A DNA stretch of 64,000 nucleotides from Citrobacter amalonaticus (GCA_028994555.1 JARDVN010000001.1:62001-126000), one strand, 5' to 3'. Numbered from the stretch's first letter, positions 27,459 through 38,456 are shown. Program-made: numbers and translations. Notes: generated by a model from the letters alone, not told the origin.

Positions 27459-30081
27459 ATGTCATATCTGAAACCTGGACTCGTCCACAGGCGGCATCAT
27501 GCCCCCTTTTTTGGCTGGCGCAATGGCGCAACTCCCCTTTGCTTTTTTGCTGGCCACATACACCTTTTCCGCGCAGGCAGAGCTCTATTTTAATCCGCGC
27601 TTTCTGGCGGACGATCCGGCTGCCGTCGCGGATCTTTCCGGTTTTGAAAAGGGGCACGAGCTACCGCCCGGCACCTATCGTGTCGATATTTACCTGAACG
27701 AGGGGTACATGACCACTCGCGACGTTGCTTTTCATGCCAGTCAAGGCAGCCGCGAACTGACACCGTGCCTAACGCGTGGACAGCTCGCCACGATGGGGCT
27801 GAATACTGCTGCCGTCAGTGGAATGAACGAGTTGGCAGCGGATGCATGTGTCCCGTTAACGGAAATGATCCCTGACGCCACCACCCGTTTAGATGTGGGT
27901 CAGCAGCGGTTGCATCTGACGATTCCTCAGGCCTTTATGGGGAATCAGGCTCGCGGCTATATCCCGCCGGAACGCTGGGATCACGGGATTACCGCCGGGC
28001 TACTGAATTACAACTTCACCGGCAATAACGTCCAGAATGATGTTGGCGGTAGCAGCAGCTACGCCTACTTAAACCTGCAAAGTGGCCTTAACCTGGGCGC
28101 GTGGCGTCTACGCGACAATACCACCTGGAGCTACAGTAGCGGCGGGAGTTCATCGGGCAATGAAAACAAATGGCAGCACGTTAATACCTGGCTGGAAAGG
28201 GACATCACGCCGTTACGCTCACGTCTGACGCTCGGCGACAGCTATACCAACGGCGATGTCTTTGACGGCATTAACTTCCGCGGCGCGCAGCTCGCTTCTG
28301 ATGACAATATGCTGCCGGACAGCCAGAAAGGCTTTGCCCCGGTGATCCATGGGATTGCGCGCGGGACGGCGCAGGTCTCCATCAAACAGAATGGTTATGA
28401 GATCTACCACAGTACGGTACCGCCTGGCCCCTTCAGCATTAACGACCTTTATGCCGCCGGTAACGGCGGCGATCTGCAGGTTACCGTCAAGGAAGCTGAC
28501 GGGAGCAGCCAGAACTTCACCGTTCCTTACTCCTCGGTCCCGGTGCTGCAACGTGAAGGCCATACCCGCTATGCCATCACTGCCGGAGAGTACCGAAGCG
28601 GTAACGATCAGCAGGAAGAACCGACCTTTTTTCAGAGCACCTTACTCCACGGCCTCCCGGCTGGCTGGACCCTGTACGGCGGTACGCAACTGGCAGACCG
28701 CTATCGCGCTTTTAATGTGGGCGTAGGGAAAAATATGGGGCTTTTGGGGGCGCTGTCGGTGGACATCACTCAGGCCAATGCCACTTTACCCGATGACAGC
28801 AAACATCAGGGACAGTCGGTGCGTTTCCTCTATAACAAATCGCTCAGCGACGTTGGCACGAATATCCAGTTGGTGGGCTATCGCTACTCCACACGTGGAT
28901 ATTTTAGCTTTTCCGATACCACTTACCGCCGGATGAGCGGTTATGACGTCGAAACGCAGGATGGGGTGATTCAGGTTCAGCCGAAATTCACGGATTACTA
29001 CAACCTCGCCTGGAACAAGCGCGGCAAAGTGCAGGTGAGCCTGACCCAGCAGTTAGGCCGTACCGCTACGCTCTATCTGAGCGGAAGCCACCAGACTTAC
29101 TGGGGCAGCGACAGCGCCGATGAACAATTGCAGGCCGGTCTGAATATGGCTATCGACGATATCAACTGGACGCTGAGCTACAGCCTGACCAAAAACGCCT
29201 GGCAGGATGGTCGCGACCAGATGCTGGCTATTAACGTCAATATTCCCTTCAGCCACTGGCTGCGATCGGACAGCCAGTCCGTCTGGCGACACGCCAGCGC
29301 CAGCTACAGCATGTCAAACGACCTTAACGGTCGAATGACCAACCTGGTGGGGCTGTATGGCACCGTGCTGGAAGACAATAACCTCAGCTACAGCGTACAA
29401 ACCGGCTATGCGGGCGGCGGTGAAGGTAACAGCAGCAGCACTGGCTATGCCACGCTGAACTATCGCGGCGGTTCTGGCAATGCCAACGTCGGTTACAGCC
29501 GTAGCGACGGACTCAAACAATTCTATTACGGAATGAGCGGCGGCGTGCTGGCGCATGCCAACGGCATCACGCTGAGCCAACCGCTTAATGACACAGTTGT
29601 GCTGATTAAGGCGCCCGGCGCTGAGGGCGCGAAAGTCGAAAACCAGACCGGAGTACGCACTGACTGGCGTGGTTATGCGGTGCTGCCTTACGCCACCGAG
29701 TACCGGGAGAATCGGGTGGCGCTGGATACCAATACGCTCGCCGACAACGTTGATCTTGATGACGCCGTAATCAACGTCGTCCCCACGCACGGCGCGATCG
29801 TCCGGGCGGAATTTAACGCTCATGTCGGGATGAAACTGTTGATGACGTTAACTCACCGCGGCAAACCGGTTCCCTTTGGTGCGATGGTCACCGCTGACAG
29901 CAGCCAAAGCAGCAGTATCGTCGCCGATAACGGTCTGGTCTATCTGAGCGGCATGCCGCTGGCGGGAAAGGTACAGGTGAAATGGGGTGATACCGCAAAC
30001 GCCAGTTGCGTGGCGGATTACCGTCTGACCGCCGAGAGCCAGCAACAACGGCTCATTCAGCTCACGGCGGAATGCCGCTAA
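27459..30081 (+). CDS. fimD: FimD, type 1 fimbrial outer-membrane usher (frameshifted near start)
   Basis: Outer-membrane usher assembling FimC-bound subunits. The ATG at 27459 has GGAGG just upstream. A T6 run (27507-27512) with one extra base breaks the signal peptide; repaired it reads [20 protein letters not shown] and then [20 protein letters not shown]. The rest is one continuous frame to TAECR. Domains in order: N-domain ([20 protein letters not shown]), barrel, plug with [20 protein letters not shown], and C-domains ([13 protein letters not shown]). 873 residues repaired; E. coli FimD has 878. Confidence 0.95.
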
Positions 30082-30091
30082 GGACATGATA

Positions 30092-30619
30092 ATGAAAAAA
30101 CGTCTTTATCTGCCGGGAGCCGTTTTCGCGCTGGTCACCGCCAGTGCTTTCGCCGCCGACAGTACCATTACCATCAGCGGCTATGTCAGGGATAACGCCT
30201 GCGCCGTGGCGGGCGAATCGAAAGATTTTACCGTCGATTTGCTGGATAACGCCGCGAAACAGTTCAGCCGTATCGGCGCCACCACGCCTGTCGTCCCGTT
30301 TCGTATTGTGCTGTCGCCCTGCGGCACGTCGGTCACGGCAGTAAAAGTCGGTTTTATCGGCATCGCTGACCACGAAAACACCCAGTTATTGCAACTCGAT
30401 AGCGGAAGCTCGGCAGCGGCAGGAATGGGGATCCAGATCCTCAACGGACAGCAGGCTCCGCTGCCGCTGAATGCCGGTTCATCCACCCTATCCTGGACCA
30501 CCCTGACGCCCGGTCAGACTAATACGCTGAACTTTTATGCCCGCCTGATGGCAACGCAGGTACCTGTCACGCCGGGGCACGTTAATGCAACAGCGACATT
30601 CACTCTTGAGTTTCAGTAA
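30092..30619 (+). CDS. fimF: FimF, type 1 fimbrial tip adaptor
   Basis: 175 residues from ATG 30092 ([23 protein letters not shown] 30086 also possible, but AGGA is better spaced for 30092). Mature [20 protein letters not shown] through [19 protein letters not shown] to [12 protein letters not shown] matches E. coli FimF. Links the rod to FimG-FimH at the tip. Confidence 0.95.
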   Translation: MKKRLYLPGAVFALVTASAFAADSTITISGYVRDNACAVAGESKDFTVDLLDNAAKQFSRIGATTPVVPFRIVLSPCGTSVTAVKVGFIGIADHENTQLLQLDSGSSAAAGMGIQILNGQQAPLPLNAGSSTLSWTTLTPGQTNTLNFYARLMATQVPVTPGHVNATATFTLEFQ

Positions 30620-30631
30620 GCGGAGGTTCTG

Positions 30632-31132
30632 ATGAGATGGTTTCAACCCCGGTGGCTACTGGCGGCCATCCTGGCCGCGTCTGCTGTTGTGCAGGCGGCC
30701 GACGTGACCATTACCGTGAACGGGAAAGTCGTGGCGAAACCGTGCACGGTATCAACGACCAATGCCACCGTCGAACTGGGCGATCTCTACACCTTTAGTC
30801 TGGTCTCCGCCGGTTCCTCCTCTGCGTGGCATACCGTGGCGCTCGAGCTAAGCAATTGTCCGGTGGGCACCTCGCGCGTCACCGCCAGCTTTAGTGGTAC
30901 AGCCGACAGCACGGGCTACTACAAAAATCAGGGGACTGCCGGGAATATCCAGCTTGAGCTCCAGGATGACAGCGGCAACCGACTGAACACCGGCGCGACA
31001 AAATCCGTGGTGGTGGATGACGCCTCGCAATCCGCCCGTTTTCCATTACAGGTCAGAGCGTTGTCGGTAAACGGCGGCGCAACCCAGGGAACGATCCAGG
31101 CGGTAATTAACGTGACCTATACCTATGCATGA
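30632..31132 (+). CDS. fimG: FimG, type 1 fimbrial tip adaptor
   Basis: 166-residue pilin with signal peptide ending VVQA and mature start ADVTITVNGKVVAKPCTVST, the donor strand that completes FimH in E. coli (ADVTITVNGKVVAK). Ends INVTYTYA. It lies 12 bp after fimF, in the standard order. Confidence 0.95.
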   Translation: MRWFQPRWLLAAILAASAVVQAADVTITVNGKVVAKPCTVSTTNATVELGDLYTFSLVSAGSSSAWHTVALELSNCPVGTSRVTASFSGTADSTGYYKNQGTAGNIQLELQDDSGNRLNTGATKSVVVDDASQSARFPLQVRALSVNGGATQGTIQAVINVTYTYA

Positions 31133-31148
31133 CCAGGAGAGTATGTTG

Positions 31149-32054
31149 ATGAAAAGAGTCGTAACCCTGTTGACGACACTGTTGCTGATGGGCTGGTCGA
31201 TCAATGCCTGGACCTTTGCCTGCCAAACCGCAGGCGGAGCGACCATTCCTATTGGCGGCGGTAGCGCGAACGTTTATGTCGATCTCGCTCCCGCGGTTAA
31301 CGTCGGAGAAAACCTGGTGGTCGATCTCTCAACGCAGATTTTTTGTCATAACGACTATCCCGAAAGCATGACCGACTATGTCACCCTCCAGCAGGGGTCC
31401 GCTTACGGCGGCGTGTTATCGAGTTTTTCCGGCTCCGTAAAATATAACGGCTCCAGCTATCCGTTTCCGACCACCAGCGAAACCGCACGGATGATCTATG
31501 ATTCGAAAGTCGATAAACCGTGGCCGACACTACTGTATTTGACGCCAATCAGCTCTGCTGGCGGCGTGGCGATAAGCGCGGGAACGCTTATCGCCAGACT
31601 CATTCTTCGTCAGACCAATAACAAAAACAGCGATGACTTTCAGTTCGTCTGGAGCATTTATGCGAATAATAATGTGGTCATTCCGACTGGCGGCTGCGAC
31701 GTCTCCGCTCGCGACGTGACGGTGACCTTGCCTGACTACCCAGGCTCTATGTCCATCCCACTGACGGTCTACTGCGCGCAAAGCCAGCAACTGGCGTATT
31801 ACCTTTCGGGGACCACCACAGATTCCGCCAATTCGATCTTCACCAATACCGCGTCGTCCTCACCCGCTCAGGGCATCGGTGTTCAGCTCACGCGCAACGG
31901 CAGCATCGTCCCCGCCAACACCAACGTGTCATTAGGCACGGTCGGTACCTCTGCCGTAAACCTTGGCTTAACAGCCAATTATGCACGAACCAGCGGACAG
32001 GTCACGGCAGGCAATGTTCAGTCAATCATCGGGGTGACGTTTGTTTATCAGTAA
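31149..32054 (+). CDS. fimH: FimH, mannose-binding type 1 adhesin
   Basis: 301 residues. Signal peptide MKRVVTLLTTLLLMGWSINA; mature FACQTAGGATIPIGGGSANV. The lectin domain (about 1-158 mature) keeps mannose-pocket residues: the N-terminal Phe, the IFCHNDYPESMTDYV segment with Asn46/Asp47/Tyr48 type positions, and the Gln/Asn/Asp cluster around LRQTNNKNSDDFQFVW. The pilin domain begins PTGGCDVSARDVTVTLPDYP and ends IIGVTFVYQ. The start at MKRVV is chosen over in-frame upstream codons by homology. Intact. Confidence 0.96.
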   Translation: MKRVVTLLTTLLLMGWSINAWTFACQTAGGATIPIGGGSANVYVDLAPAVNVGENLVVDLSTQIFCHNDYPESMTDYVTLQQGSAYGGVLSSFSGSVKYNGSSYPFPTTSETARMIYDSKVDKPWPTLLYLTPISSAGGVAISAGTLIARLILRQTNNKNSDDFQFVWSIYANNNVVIPTGGCDVSARDVTVTLPDYPGSMSIPLTVYCAQSQQLAYYLSGTTTDSANSIFTNTASSSPAQGIGVQLTRNGSIVPANTNVSLGTVGTSAVNLGLTANYARTSGQVTAGNVQSIIGVTFVYQ

Positions 32055-32070
32055 TACAGGAAGCCCTTCG

Positions 32071-33493
32071 ATGGACTACATTTTGTCTCCCTGCCGCTTT
32101 GCCGCCGAAGGTCTCGCGAGGATGATGACGCCAGGTAGCCCGCATCTGGTGCAACTTAACTCGCGGTCGCTGACTCTCTCATCACTTCCCGTGCTGACGT
32201 CAGTACGTCGAATCGTGGTGTTTCTTCCTGACGATCCCACTGAATTACTCACTACGTTGCAGACGGCGGCGTTTCTGCAGGAACAGGCCGCCACTCCGTT
32301 GCCGATACTAATCCTCAGCCGCTGCCCTGACCGTTGGTTGTGGCACACGCTGGGACACCTTGTGAGGCGTCGCAGTTTGCTGACAGAAATTCGCGCCGTC
32401 GCCTCGGATTTACCAACGCGCTGCATTGCCGCGCTATTGCGTGGGCATGGGTTACAGAATGTCCTTTCTCTGGGCCATCGGGCAGACAAAGAAGCATGGA
32501 TTTACGGCACGCCGTCAATCGGCCTGAGCAAACCGGAGCTAAACGCCATTCTGGATTTGCTGCACGGATATAACCCCCAGGAACGGGCGCAACAGCGCGG
32601 CATCAGCCCGAAAACCCTATATAATCAGAAAATCTCAGGACTCAAAAAGATGTCGGAACATTACCCGCAACTGGCGACACACTTTCCCGGCAATTCGGAG
32701 GCACGACGGAACAGAAGCGGCAGCGATGCACTGTCCGCCTTCGAGCGTGAATTCGTCCACGCCATCCATTGCCAACAGATTTTTCCGGTATTTCAACCGA
32801 TTGTGGATAGTCATCACCGTTTACAGGGGATGGAAATTCTCTCACGCTGGCGTCGCGATGGAACGGTCCTGCCACCCGGTGCATTTTTGCCGCAGATACA
32901 TGCGGAATACGCCTGGCAGGTACTGACTGCGTTTGTTTTGCAGGAAGCCGTACAGAAAATCAATCAGTATCCTGGCGAGTTTTATTTCTCACTTAACATC
33001 CCCGCCGCCCTTGCCAGCCATGAATGCCTTCCACGCATGCTGAACGCCGCGAAACAACAACTCGACCCGCCACAGCGAACGGACAGGCTGGTGCTGGAAT
33101 TTGCTGAAACTCTCGCGTTTAGTCAACAGGGGAAAACCGCTGACAATATCAACACATTAAAACAGCTCGGCTTTCGTATTATGCTGGATGATTGCTTCTC
33201 ACAAGGCAGCGTGATATTTCCGGTCAGGCAGATCCAGTTTAACGAATATAAACTGGACATGGGCATTATCAATGAGATGCAACACGATCCACACGCGCTG
33301 GCGCTGATAAAAAAGCCTGAACTATTACTGCACGCTGACGGGCAGTCGCTGCATTGCCGAAGGAGTAGACAGTAAAGAGAAATTTAGGGCCTTGAAAGCG
33401 TTAGGTATCGATCGCTTTCAGGGGTATCTCATCTCCCCGCCGGTGGGCGGCAACAGGCTTGAACGGTTTATCGACAACGCCATATCATTCTGA
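32071..33493 (+). CDS. fimK: FimK-like EAL-domain protein (c-di-GMP phosphodiesterase; frameshifted as read)
   Basis: Terminal gene of the fim operon, as in Klebsiella, where FimK carries a phosphodiesterase domain. N-terminal half: a LuxR/response-regulator-like HTH region (ERAQQRGISPKTLYNQKISG, about residues 170-200). C-terminal EAL domain from about 225: MEILSRW in place of the EAL motif (EIL), FSLNIPA, LVLEFAET, IMLDDCFSQ and YKLDMGI. Breaks at A6 33309-33314; removing one A restores SRCIAEGVDSKEKF and RFQGYLISPP, so the catalytic E, N, E, DD, K, E and Q set is complete. 473 residues repaired. Probably links c-di-GMP to type 1 pili. Confidence 0.85.
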
Positions 33494-33681
33494 TCAAACT
33501 TACTTTTCGCCGGCGCAATGACGTTAAATACCGAATAGCCGTCACCCCTGACTTTTTCCTGCAGTAAACAGACCTCATCAGAAGGACAGAAAATATCGAC
33601 TGTTGTGGGATAAGTCGATTTTGTCAGGTAACGAGGCAGGCTATACTCTTCCAAACACTCATCACAGAGGTAGTAGCTGGC

Positions 33682-34375
33682 GTGAAGGATATGTATTACA
33701 ACGACGAAGGAATCAACACGTTAATCCAGAATGAACTGGATGCTTTCATTAAGGGCTACAAAAATACGATCTACGCATATGCGATTATGAACAAGAAAGA
33801 TCCTTCGCAAATGCAGATTATTAATAATAACCCTGAGTGGTTTAACATCTATCTTGAACGAAAATACCAGTTTATTGACCCTGTTATTATCAGGGCATTA
33901 AGCAGTGTCGAGGACTTTTTCTGGGAGAACAAATTGCTGCTGGCGAGCGGTTATAATCTGACGCGCATCTTCAGTGAAAGCTCTGAACACAATATTTTCC
34001 AGGGGCAAACATTCCCCCCTGCATGACTATATGAATAATCTTGTCGTGTTGTCCATCATCAGCCAGAAGGATTCAGGGATTGAGATGGAAGCCTGCCGTG
34101 CGCATTTCATGCAGTTTCTCATTCAGCTACATCAGAAGACACTCAATCTCTACAGTAAAGTTCATCAGAAAAAGAACGTTTTCCTGTCGCCGCGAGAAAG
34201 ACAAATTTTGAAGTGGGTCAGTGCAGGTAAAACGTATGCCGAAGTATCGGTTATATTGTCCATTGCTGAGAGAACCGTGAAATTTCATATGAGCAATGCA
34301 ATGAAGAAACTGGGTGTTAACAATGCCAGACATGCGGTAAAACTCGGAATGGAGCTCAGATTACTGGATAACTGA
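33682..34375 (+). CDS. LuxR-family quorum-sensing regulator (CroR/EsaR type; frameshifted as read)
   Basis: Acyl-homoserine-lactone receptor. The autoinducer-binding domain spans about residues 20-160 (YAYAIMNKKDPSQMQIINNN, PEWFNIYLERKYQFIDPVII, FFWENKLLLASG). The C-terminal GerE HTH is LSPRERQILKWVSAGKTYAE with SIAERTVKFHMSNAMKKLGV. The break is at C6 34014-34019; one C removed gives QGQTFPLHDYMNNLVVLSII. 230 residues repaired from GTG 33682 (ATG 33691 alternative). It is convergent with the synthase gene, 13 bp apart, the usual layout for this subgroup, whose members often act as repressors released by signal. Confidence 0.9.
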
Positions 34376-34388
34376 ACTCCGTGCCGGA

Positions 34389-35024
34389 TCACAGGCGGCG
34401 AAGTTGTTGAAGTATCTCACGGAGCCAGTGGCTGGACGGGTCTTTGCTGATGATACTTTCAATTGCGCTTTCATTAGCCGGCATAAAAATATAGTAGATA
34501 GTTTCCCCTTTCTCAGAAAGACCTTTCTGAATCACGTCTATTTTCCAGTTAGCATGGCGAAATATGGCATACATGCCACGACTGGCTACGGCGTACATAC
34601 CCCGATACTGTTTTTTCATGCAATAAATGATCATCGCCAGGAACAATGCTTTACTGGCGGGCATTCCTCGAAGGTTTCCGGAATCACGTCTGGCTTTATC
34701 CAAAAACAGGCGGCTCACTTCGCAACAGGGAATATCCGTAGGGAGAGTGATATTATCGAAGTACTCATGGAATATTTCGCTGATCATCGTCGGTTGCGTA
34801 GCATCGATAAATCGGGCGCCGCACAAGATTTCTCCTTCGTGCATGCCTAACAGGTAAGTCGTATTTTCGTTATCAAATTGATCCTTTTCCAGACCGTCAG
34901 TACATTCTACTTTCCAGTTGAGCCGCTCACGAAATGTTCGATTTCTTAGTCGGTAGAGTTCAGTGGCAAAACCTGAAGGCAACTCATCGCGATCAAGCAA
35001 AAAAAACTCAACAAAAGAGTGCAT
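34389..35024 (-). CDS. N-acyl-homoserine lactone synthase (LuxI family, CroI/EsaI type)
   Basis: 211 residues. Conserved LuxI positions: LRNRTFRERLNWKV (the invariant Arg, Phe and Trp near residues 25-37), the acidic DQFDNENTTYLLG, GARFIDATQPTM, and CCEVSRLFLDKARRD (invariant Glu, Ser, Arg). Makes AHL from S-adenosylmethionine and acyl-ACP; chain length is not readable, though this branch usually makes short-chain 3-oxo or C4-C6 signals. Reads intact, so signal production is likely. An inverted repeat lies upstream. Confidence 0.93.
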   Translation of the reverse strand: MHSFVEFFLLDRDELPSGFATELYRLRNRTFRERLNWKVECTDGLEKDQFDNENTTYLLGMHEGEILCGARFIDATQPTMISEIFHEYFDNITLPTDIPCCEVSRLFLDKARRDSGNLRGMPASKALFLAMIIYCMKKQYRGMYAVASRGMYAIFRHANWKIDVIQKGLSEKGETIYYIFMPANESAIESIISKDPSSHWLREILQQLRRL

Positions 35025-35064
35025 TTGTTCATTCCTGATAATAACATTCCGAAATTATTATCCC

Positions 35065-35088
35065 CTGTCTTTTAGGACAGCTTTTTTT
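35065..35088 (+). terminator. hairpin with T tract in the luxI upstream region
   Basis: CTGTC / GACAG stem with a 6-base loop and then a run of T on the plus strand. It looks like a rho-independent terminator, but no gene precedes it on that strand. On the minus strand it would be a hairpin in the luxI leader, about 40 bases before the start. Confidence 0.45.
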
Positions 35089-35119
35089 TAGGTCGGGTCT
35101 TCCTTATACTTAAAAAATA

Positions 35120-35155
35120 CCTGACTAATAGCGCTCGCGGCACATACTAGTCAGG
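35120..35155 (-). promoter_or_regulatory. inverted repeat upstream of luxI, candidate regulator site
   Basis: CCTGACTA (35120-35127) and TAGTCAGG (35148-35155) form perfect 8-bp arms with a 20-base centre, about 95-130 bp upstream of the synthase start. It could be a LuxR-type or other dimer site. A classical 18-20 bp lux box is not obvious. The remainder of 35025-35523 contains no gene. Confidence 0.4.
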
Positions 35156-35523
35156 CGGTCAAAGACCAACGTAACACCAGGGATAAATCCACCCGGGATT
35201 ATCTAACATTTAGACTCTCGGGTACAGAATGCAATAAGCACTTAACCCATAAAAAACTATTAAAATACGACCGATATCAAAAATTAGCCTTTATTATATT
35301 GCCCCTTGTAATTTCAAGGGGTAATATTTAAGGTTGCGTTAACTATTAAGTTTCATACAGTCTCTCACCTGTCCGCATTCTTTCTCATGACGGCGTTCAA
35401 CGTAACTATTTTGCCACCTTTCAGTCATGAATTTGCTCAACGGTCTTTCTTTCACCGCCAGCGTAGCTTTACAAAAGTGACATCAGGCAGAAAATATATC
35501 CTTAGCTTTCTTATGCCAGAATT

Positions 35524-35830
35524 TTATCCTGCAGATGCATAGTCGCGCAGCACTTTTGCAACACGTATTCGATAAAAAAGAAAATATCGCTTCCTTTCCT
35601 TCCCTTTGCGCTGCCCGATGTTTCATGTTGTTTTTCCACACCATAACGGCCTCTTCATTCTCCCACCACGAAAGCGATAAGATCTTCCCTTCCGTGCTCA
35701 AGCTTTTGAAACGCTCAATGGCGATGAATCCCTCACTCTTAGCGAGTTCCGTCCTGAGTTCAGCGGCGAGTTGTAAATATCGTTCCTGCAAAGCGGGTAT
35801 CGCGTCCGCTTCAAAAATCACAGCAATCAT
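35524..35830 (-). CDS. antibiotic-biosynthesis-monooxygenase-fold protein (ABM; frameshifted as read)
   Basis: Small dimeric alpha/beta-barrel protein of about 101 residues, starting ATG 35830 with AGGAGG in front. Motifs: MIAVIFEADAIPALQERYLQ, EGFIAIERFKSLSTEGKILS and SWWENEEAVMVWKNNMKHRA, characteristic of the ABM/YgiN-like fold. The break is at A6 35574-35579; one base removed gives the natural end EAIFSFYRIRVAKVLRDYAS. The substrate is unknown. It follows the LysR gene by 88 bp on the same strand and could be cotranscribed. Confidence 0.82.
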
Positions 35831-35918
35831 AGCAACCTCCTGGGTTAGCATTTCCGCCACTTTAGCGGTAAGTACCGGGCAATACTTCGCTGAAGGCCGA
35901 ATTATGCATGGTCAGGGA

Positions 35919-36854
35919 TCATGATGGCACATCCGCATTGAGCTTACTGTAGAACCCCTGTTCCAGTTTCGTTTCCAGTATTGACTGGACTTCAATCGCC
36001 AGGTTTTTATAGAACTCAGACAGTTCATCATCCTTACAGAGCAGGACGATTTTGCGGCATTCTTTGCGATTGTTGATCCGGATGATCTTCAGCGAGTCCG
36101 TAAAGGCGGGAAGTGTGGTAATAAACAGCGGCGTGGTCAGCGTCCATCCGTAACCGCAGGAAATTAATTTCAGAATGTCATCAGCATTATCCATTTCAAA
36201 CTGGATGGACGGAGACAGGTTATTCCATTTCAGCCAGTTGAGCGTCTGGATGCCGGTCGGCGTATTGCGGGTATAGGCGATGTAGTCCCTGTTTTTACAC
36301 AACTCTTCCAGTCGCGTTTCCGGCCAGGCTTTGGGGCAAACGCACAGAAACTCCTCTTCAATCAGCGGGTACATTCTGACATTAGGCGGCATCTCGGTAT
36401 GCAGCATCGTGATGGCCAGGTTAATGCTGCCCGTATTCAGCGCGGAAAGCAGCCCCGATGCTGTACCGGTCACCTGGAAAATATGTTTCACCTGCGGTTG
36501 CAGGAAGGTCAGGATATCCAGGCCGATAGATTTACCGATCGAATCAACAAAGCCGATTTTCAAATGTGAAATATGCCCGTGACTGATCGCGTTGATATGT
36601 TCCTGCAGATAGACACCGCTATCGATAATCTTTTTTCCCAGCGGGTACAGCGCCTGTCCGGCTATCGTCATCTGAATGGGTCGCTGTGAGCGGTTAATCA
36701 CTTCGGTCTTTAAGCCATTTTCCAGATTCGCGATCTGCTGAGAAATCGAGGATTGAGTCAGGTTGAGTTTCTTTGCCGCAGCGGTAAATGACCCCGTCTC
36801 AATTACCGCTAAAAACGCCTGTAACTGCTTAAAATCGAAGTTAATATCCTTCAT
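35919..36854 (-). CDS. LysR-type regulator, probable regulator of aspA-dcu
   Basis: 311 residues. N-terminal wHTH: FKQLQAFLAVIETGSFTAAA and LNLTQSSISQQIANLENGL. Effector domain from about residue 92 (HLKIGFVDSIGKSIGLDILT). Intact. It is divergent from the aspartase gene (starts 138 bp apart), the classical position of a LysR regulator for the adjacent operon. Aspartate, fumarate or related dicarboxylates are plausible effectors; that is inference from context. Confidence 0.88.
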   Translation of the reverse strand: MKDINFDFKQLQAFLAVIETGSFTAAAKKLNLTQSSISQQIANLENGLKTEVINRSQRPIQMTIAGQALYPLGKKIIDSGVYLQEHINAISHGHISHLKIGFVDSIGKSIGLDILTFLQPQVKHIFQVTGTASGLLSALNTGSINLAITMLHTEMPPNVRMYPLIEEEFLCVCPKAWPETRLEELCKNRDYIAYTRNTPTGIQTLNWLKWNNLSPSIQFEMDNADDILKLISCGYGWTLTTPLFITTLPAFTDSLKIIRINNRKECRKIVLLCKDDELSEFYKNLAIEVQSILETKLEQGFYSKLNADVPS

Positions 36855-36992
36855 TACCGCCTCTACTATTACATTTTTTAATAATGAGTATTTATCTTTT
36901 CAATGCTTTTTTTTCTTTGAGCCACTTCAAATTATCCGTACTGCCAGCAAATTAAGGTAGCGATACACCTTAATACAAGAAGAGACATAACG

Positions 36993-38424
36993 ATGCGTGA
37001 AGAAAAGGATCTATTAGGAACGTTAATGGTGCCGGAGGAAGCCTACTACGGTATTCAAACGCAACGGGCAGTAATGAATTTTTCAGTTTCGGGGAAAACG
37101 GCCGGGGATATTCCGCATTTCCTGTGGTCGATCGCCGCGATAAAACAAGCGGCCGCTCAGGCCAACGCGCAAATTGGCGCGTTGGATCAGCGGAAAGCCG
37201 CCGTCATCGTGATGGCATCGCAGGAGGTGATGAACGGCGATTTTGACGCCCATTTCCCGATTGATATTCTTCAGGGCGGCGGCGGCACCTCAACCAATAT
37301 GAACATGAATGAAGTGGTGGCTAACCGCGCAAATGAACTGCTCACCGGCGTACGGGGATATGATGCGATTCACCCAAATACGCACGTCAATATGGGACAG
37401 TCGACCAACGACGTCATTCCTGCGGCGATGAAAATGACCAGTCGCATGAATATCAGGCATTTGCTGGTGCAACTGGAAAAACTGGAAGCCGTACTAGCGG
37501 ATAAAAGCCGTCAGTTTGCCGACAAAGTAAAATTAGGCCGCACCTGCTTACAGGATGCGGTGCCAATGACGTTTGGCCAACAATTTGGCGCCTATCGCAC
37601 ACAGGTCAACCGACTCAGAGTAAAACTGGCCGAGGTTAACGAGGAGGCGCTGTATTTACCCCTGGGAGCGACGGCGATTGGTACGGGGTTGTCCACCCAT
37701 GAGGGATATCTTCCGGCGGTATATCAATGGCTGGAAACCCTCACTGGCGAGCCATATCGCCCGGAAGCGGATTTTTTCGACGGTCTGCAACACGGTGACT
37801 TCTATATTGAATTCTCCGCACAGCTCAAGAAAATCGCCGCCTTTCTCTCTAAAATGGCGACCGATTTTCGTATTCAGGGTTCAGGACCGCGCGCCGGTTT
37901 TAATGAAATTATTGTCCCTGCCGTGCAACCGGGTTCGTCCATCATGCCGGGCAAAATTAACCCGGTCATGCCCGAACTGATGAATCAAATTGCGTATCAG
38001 GTTATCGGTAATGACGTCACGGTAACCATGGCGGTTGAGGGCGGTGAGCTTGATCTGAACGTATGGGAACCGGTGTTGCTAAAGGCGCTCTTCGAATCCT
38101 GCTCGTTACTGAGCCGGGGGGATACCGCTGTTTATCGATAAATGTCTGAAAGATATCGCGATAAATGAAGAAGTGAGTGCTCGCTACGCAGAGGAAAGTA
38201 CAGCGCTGGCCACCGTCGTGGCAACCCTGTTTGGCTATCAGGTGGGATCGCGAATTGCAAAAACCGCGTATAAACAGCAATGCAGCGTAAAGCAGGTCGT
38301 GCTGGCAGAAAAACTGCTGACGCCGGAACAGGCGGATTATCTGCTTGATCCGATGAATATGACCGATCCGCAAAAGAGTACGGCAGCGATTAAACGCTAT
38401 CAAACAGAAATGAATATGTCGTAA
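36993..38424 (+). CDS. aspartate ammonia-lyase (frameshifted as read)
   Basis: Aspartase/fumarase superfamily enzyme releasing ammonia from L-aspartate to give fumarate. It starts MREEKDLLGTLMVPEEAYYG. Superfamily regions: GGGGTSTNMNMNEVVANRA, then HPNTHVNMGQSTNDVIPAAM, and the catalytic-loop signature PGSSIMPGKINPVMPEL. The break is at G6 38116-38121; removing one G restores SLLSRGIPLFIDKCLKDIAI and a 476-residue protein, the normal length. It appears distinct from the housekeeping aspA locus (normally next to groES/dcuA), so it may be a second copy. Pairs with the Dcu transporter downstream. Confidence 0.9.
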
Positions 38425-38456
38425 TCATCTGTTATCGAGAAATAAGCGTTAACTGC

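Noticed and set aside
28219..29823. Several 80-170 codon frames antisense to fimD
   Set aside because: Shadows of a GC-rich coding frame; no starts with ribosome sites and no protein-like pattern.
34014..34019. C6 tract in luxR as a phase-variation switch
   Set aside because: Identical breaks occur in dozens of unrelated genes in the window, so error explains it better.
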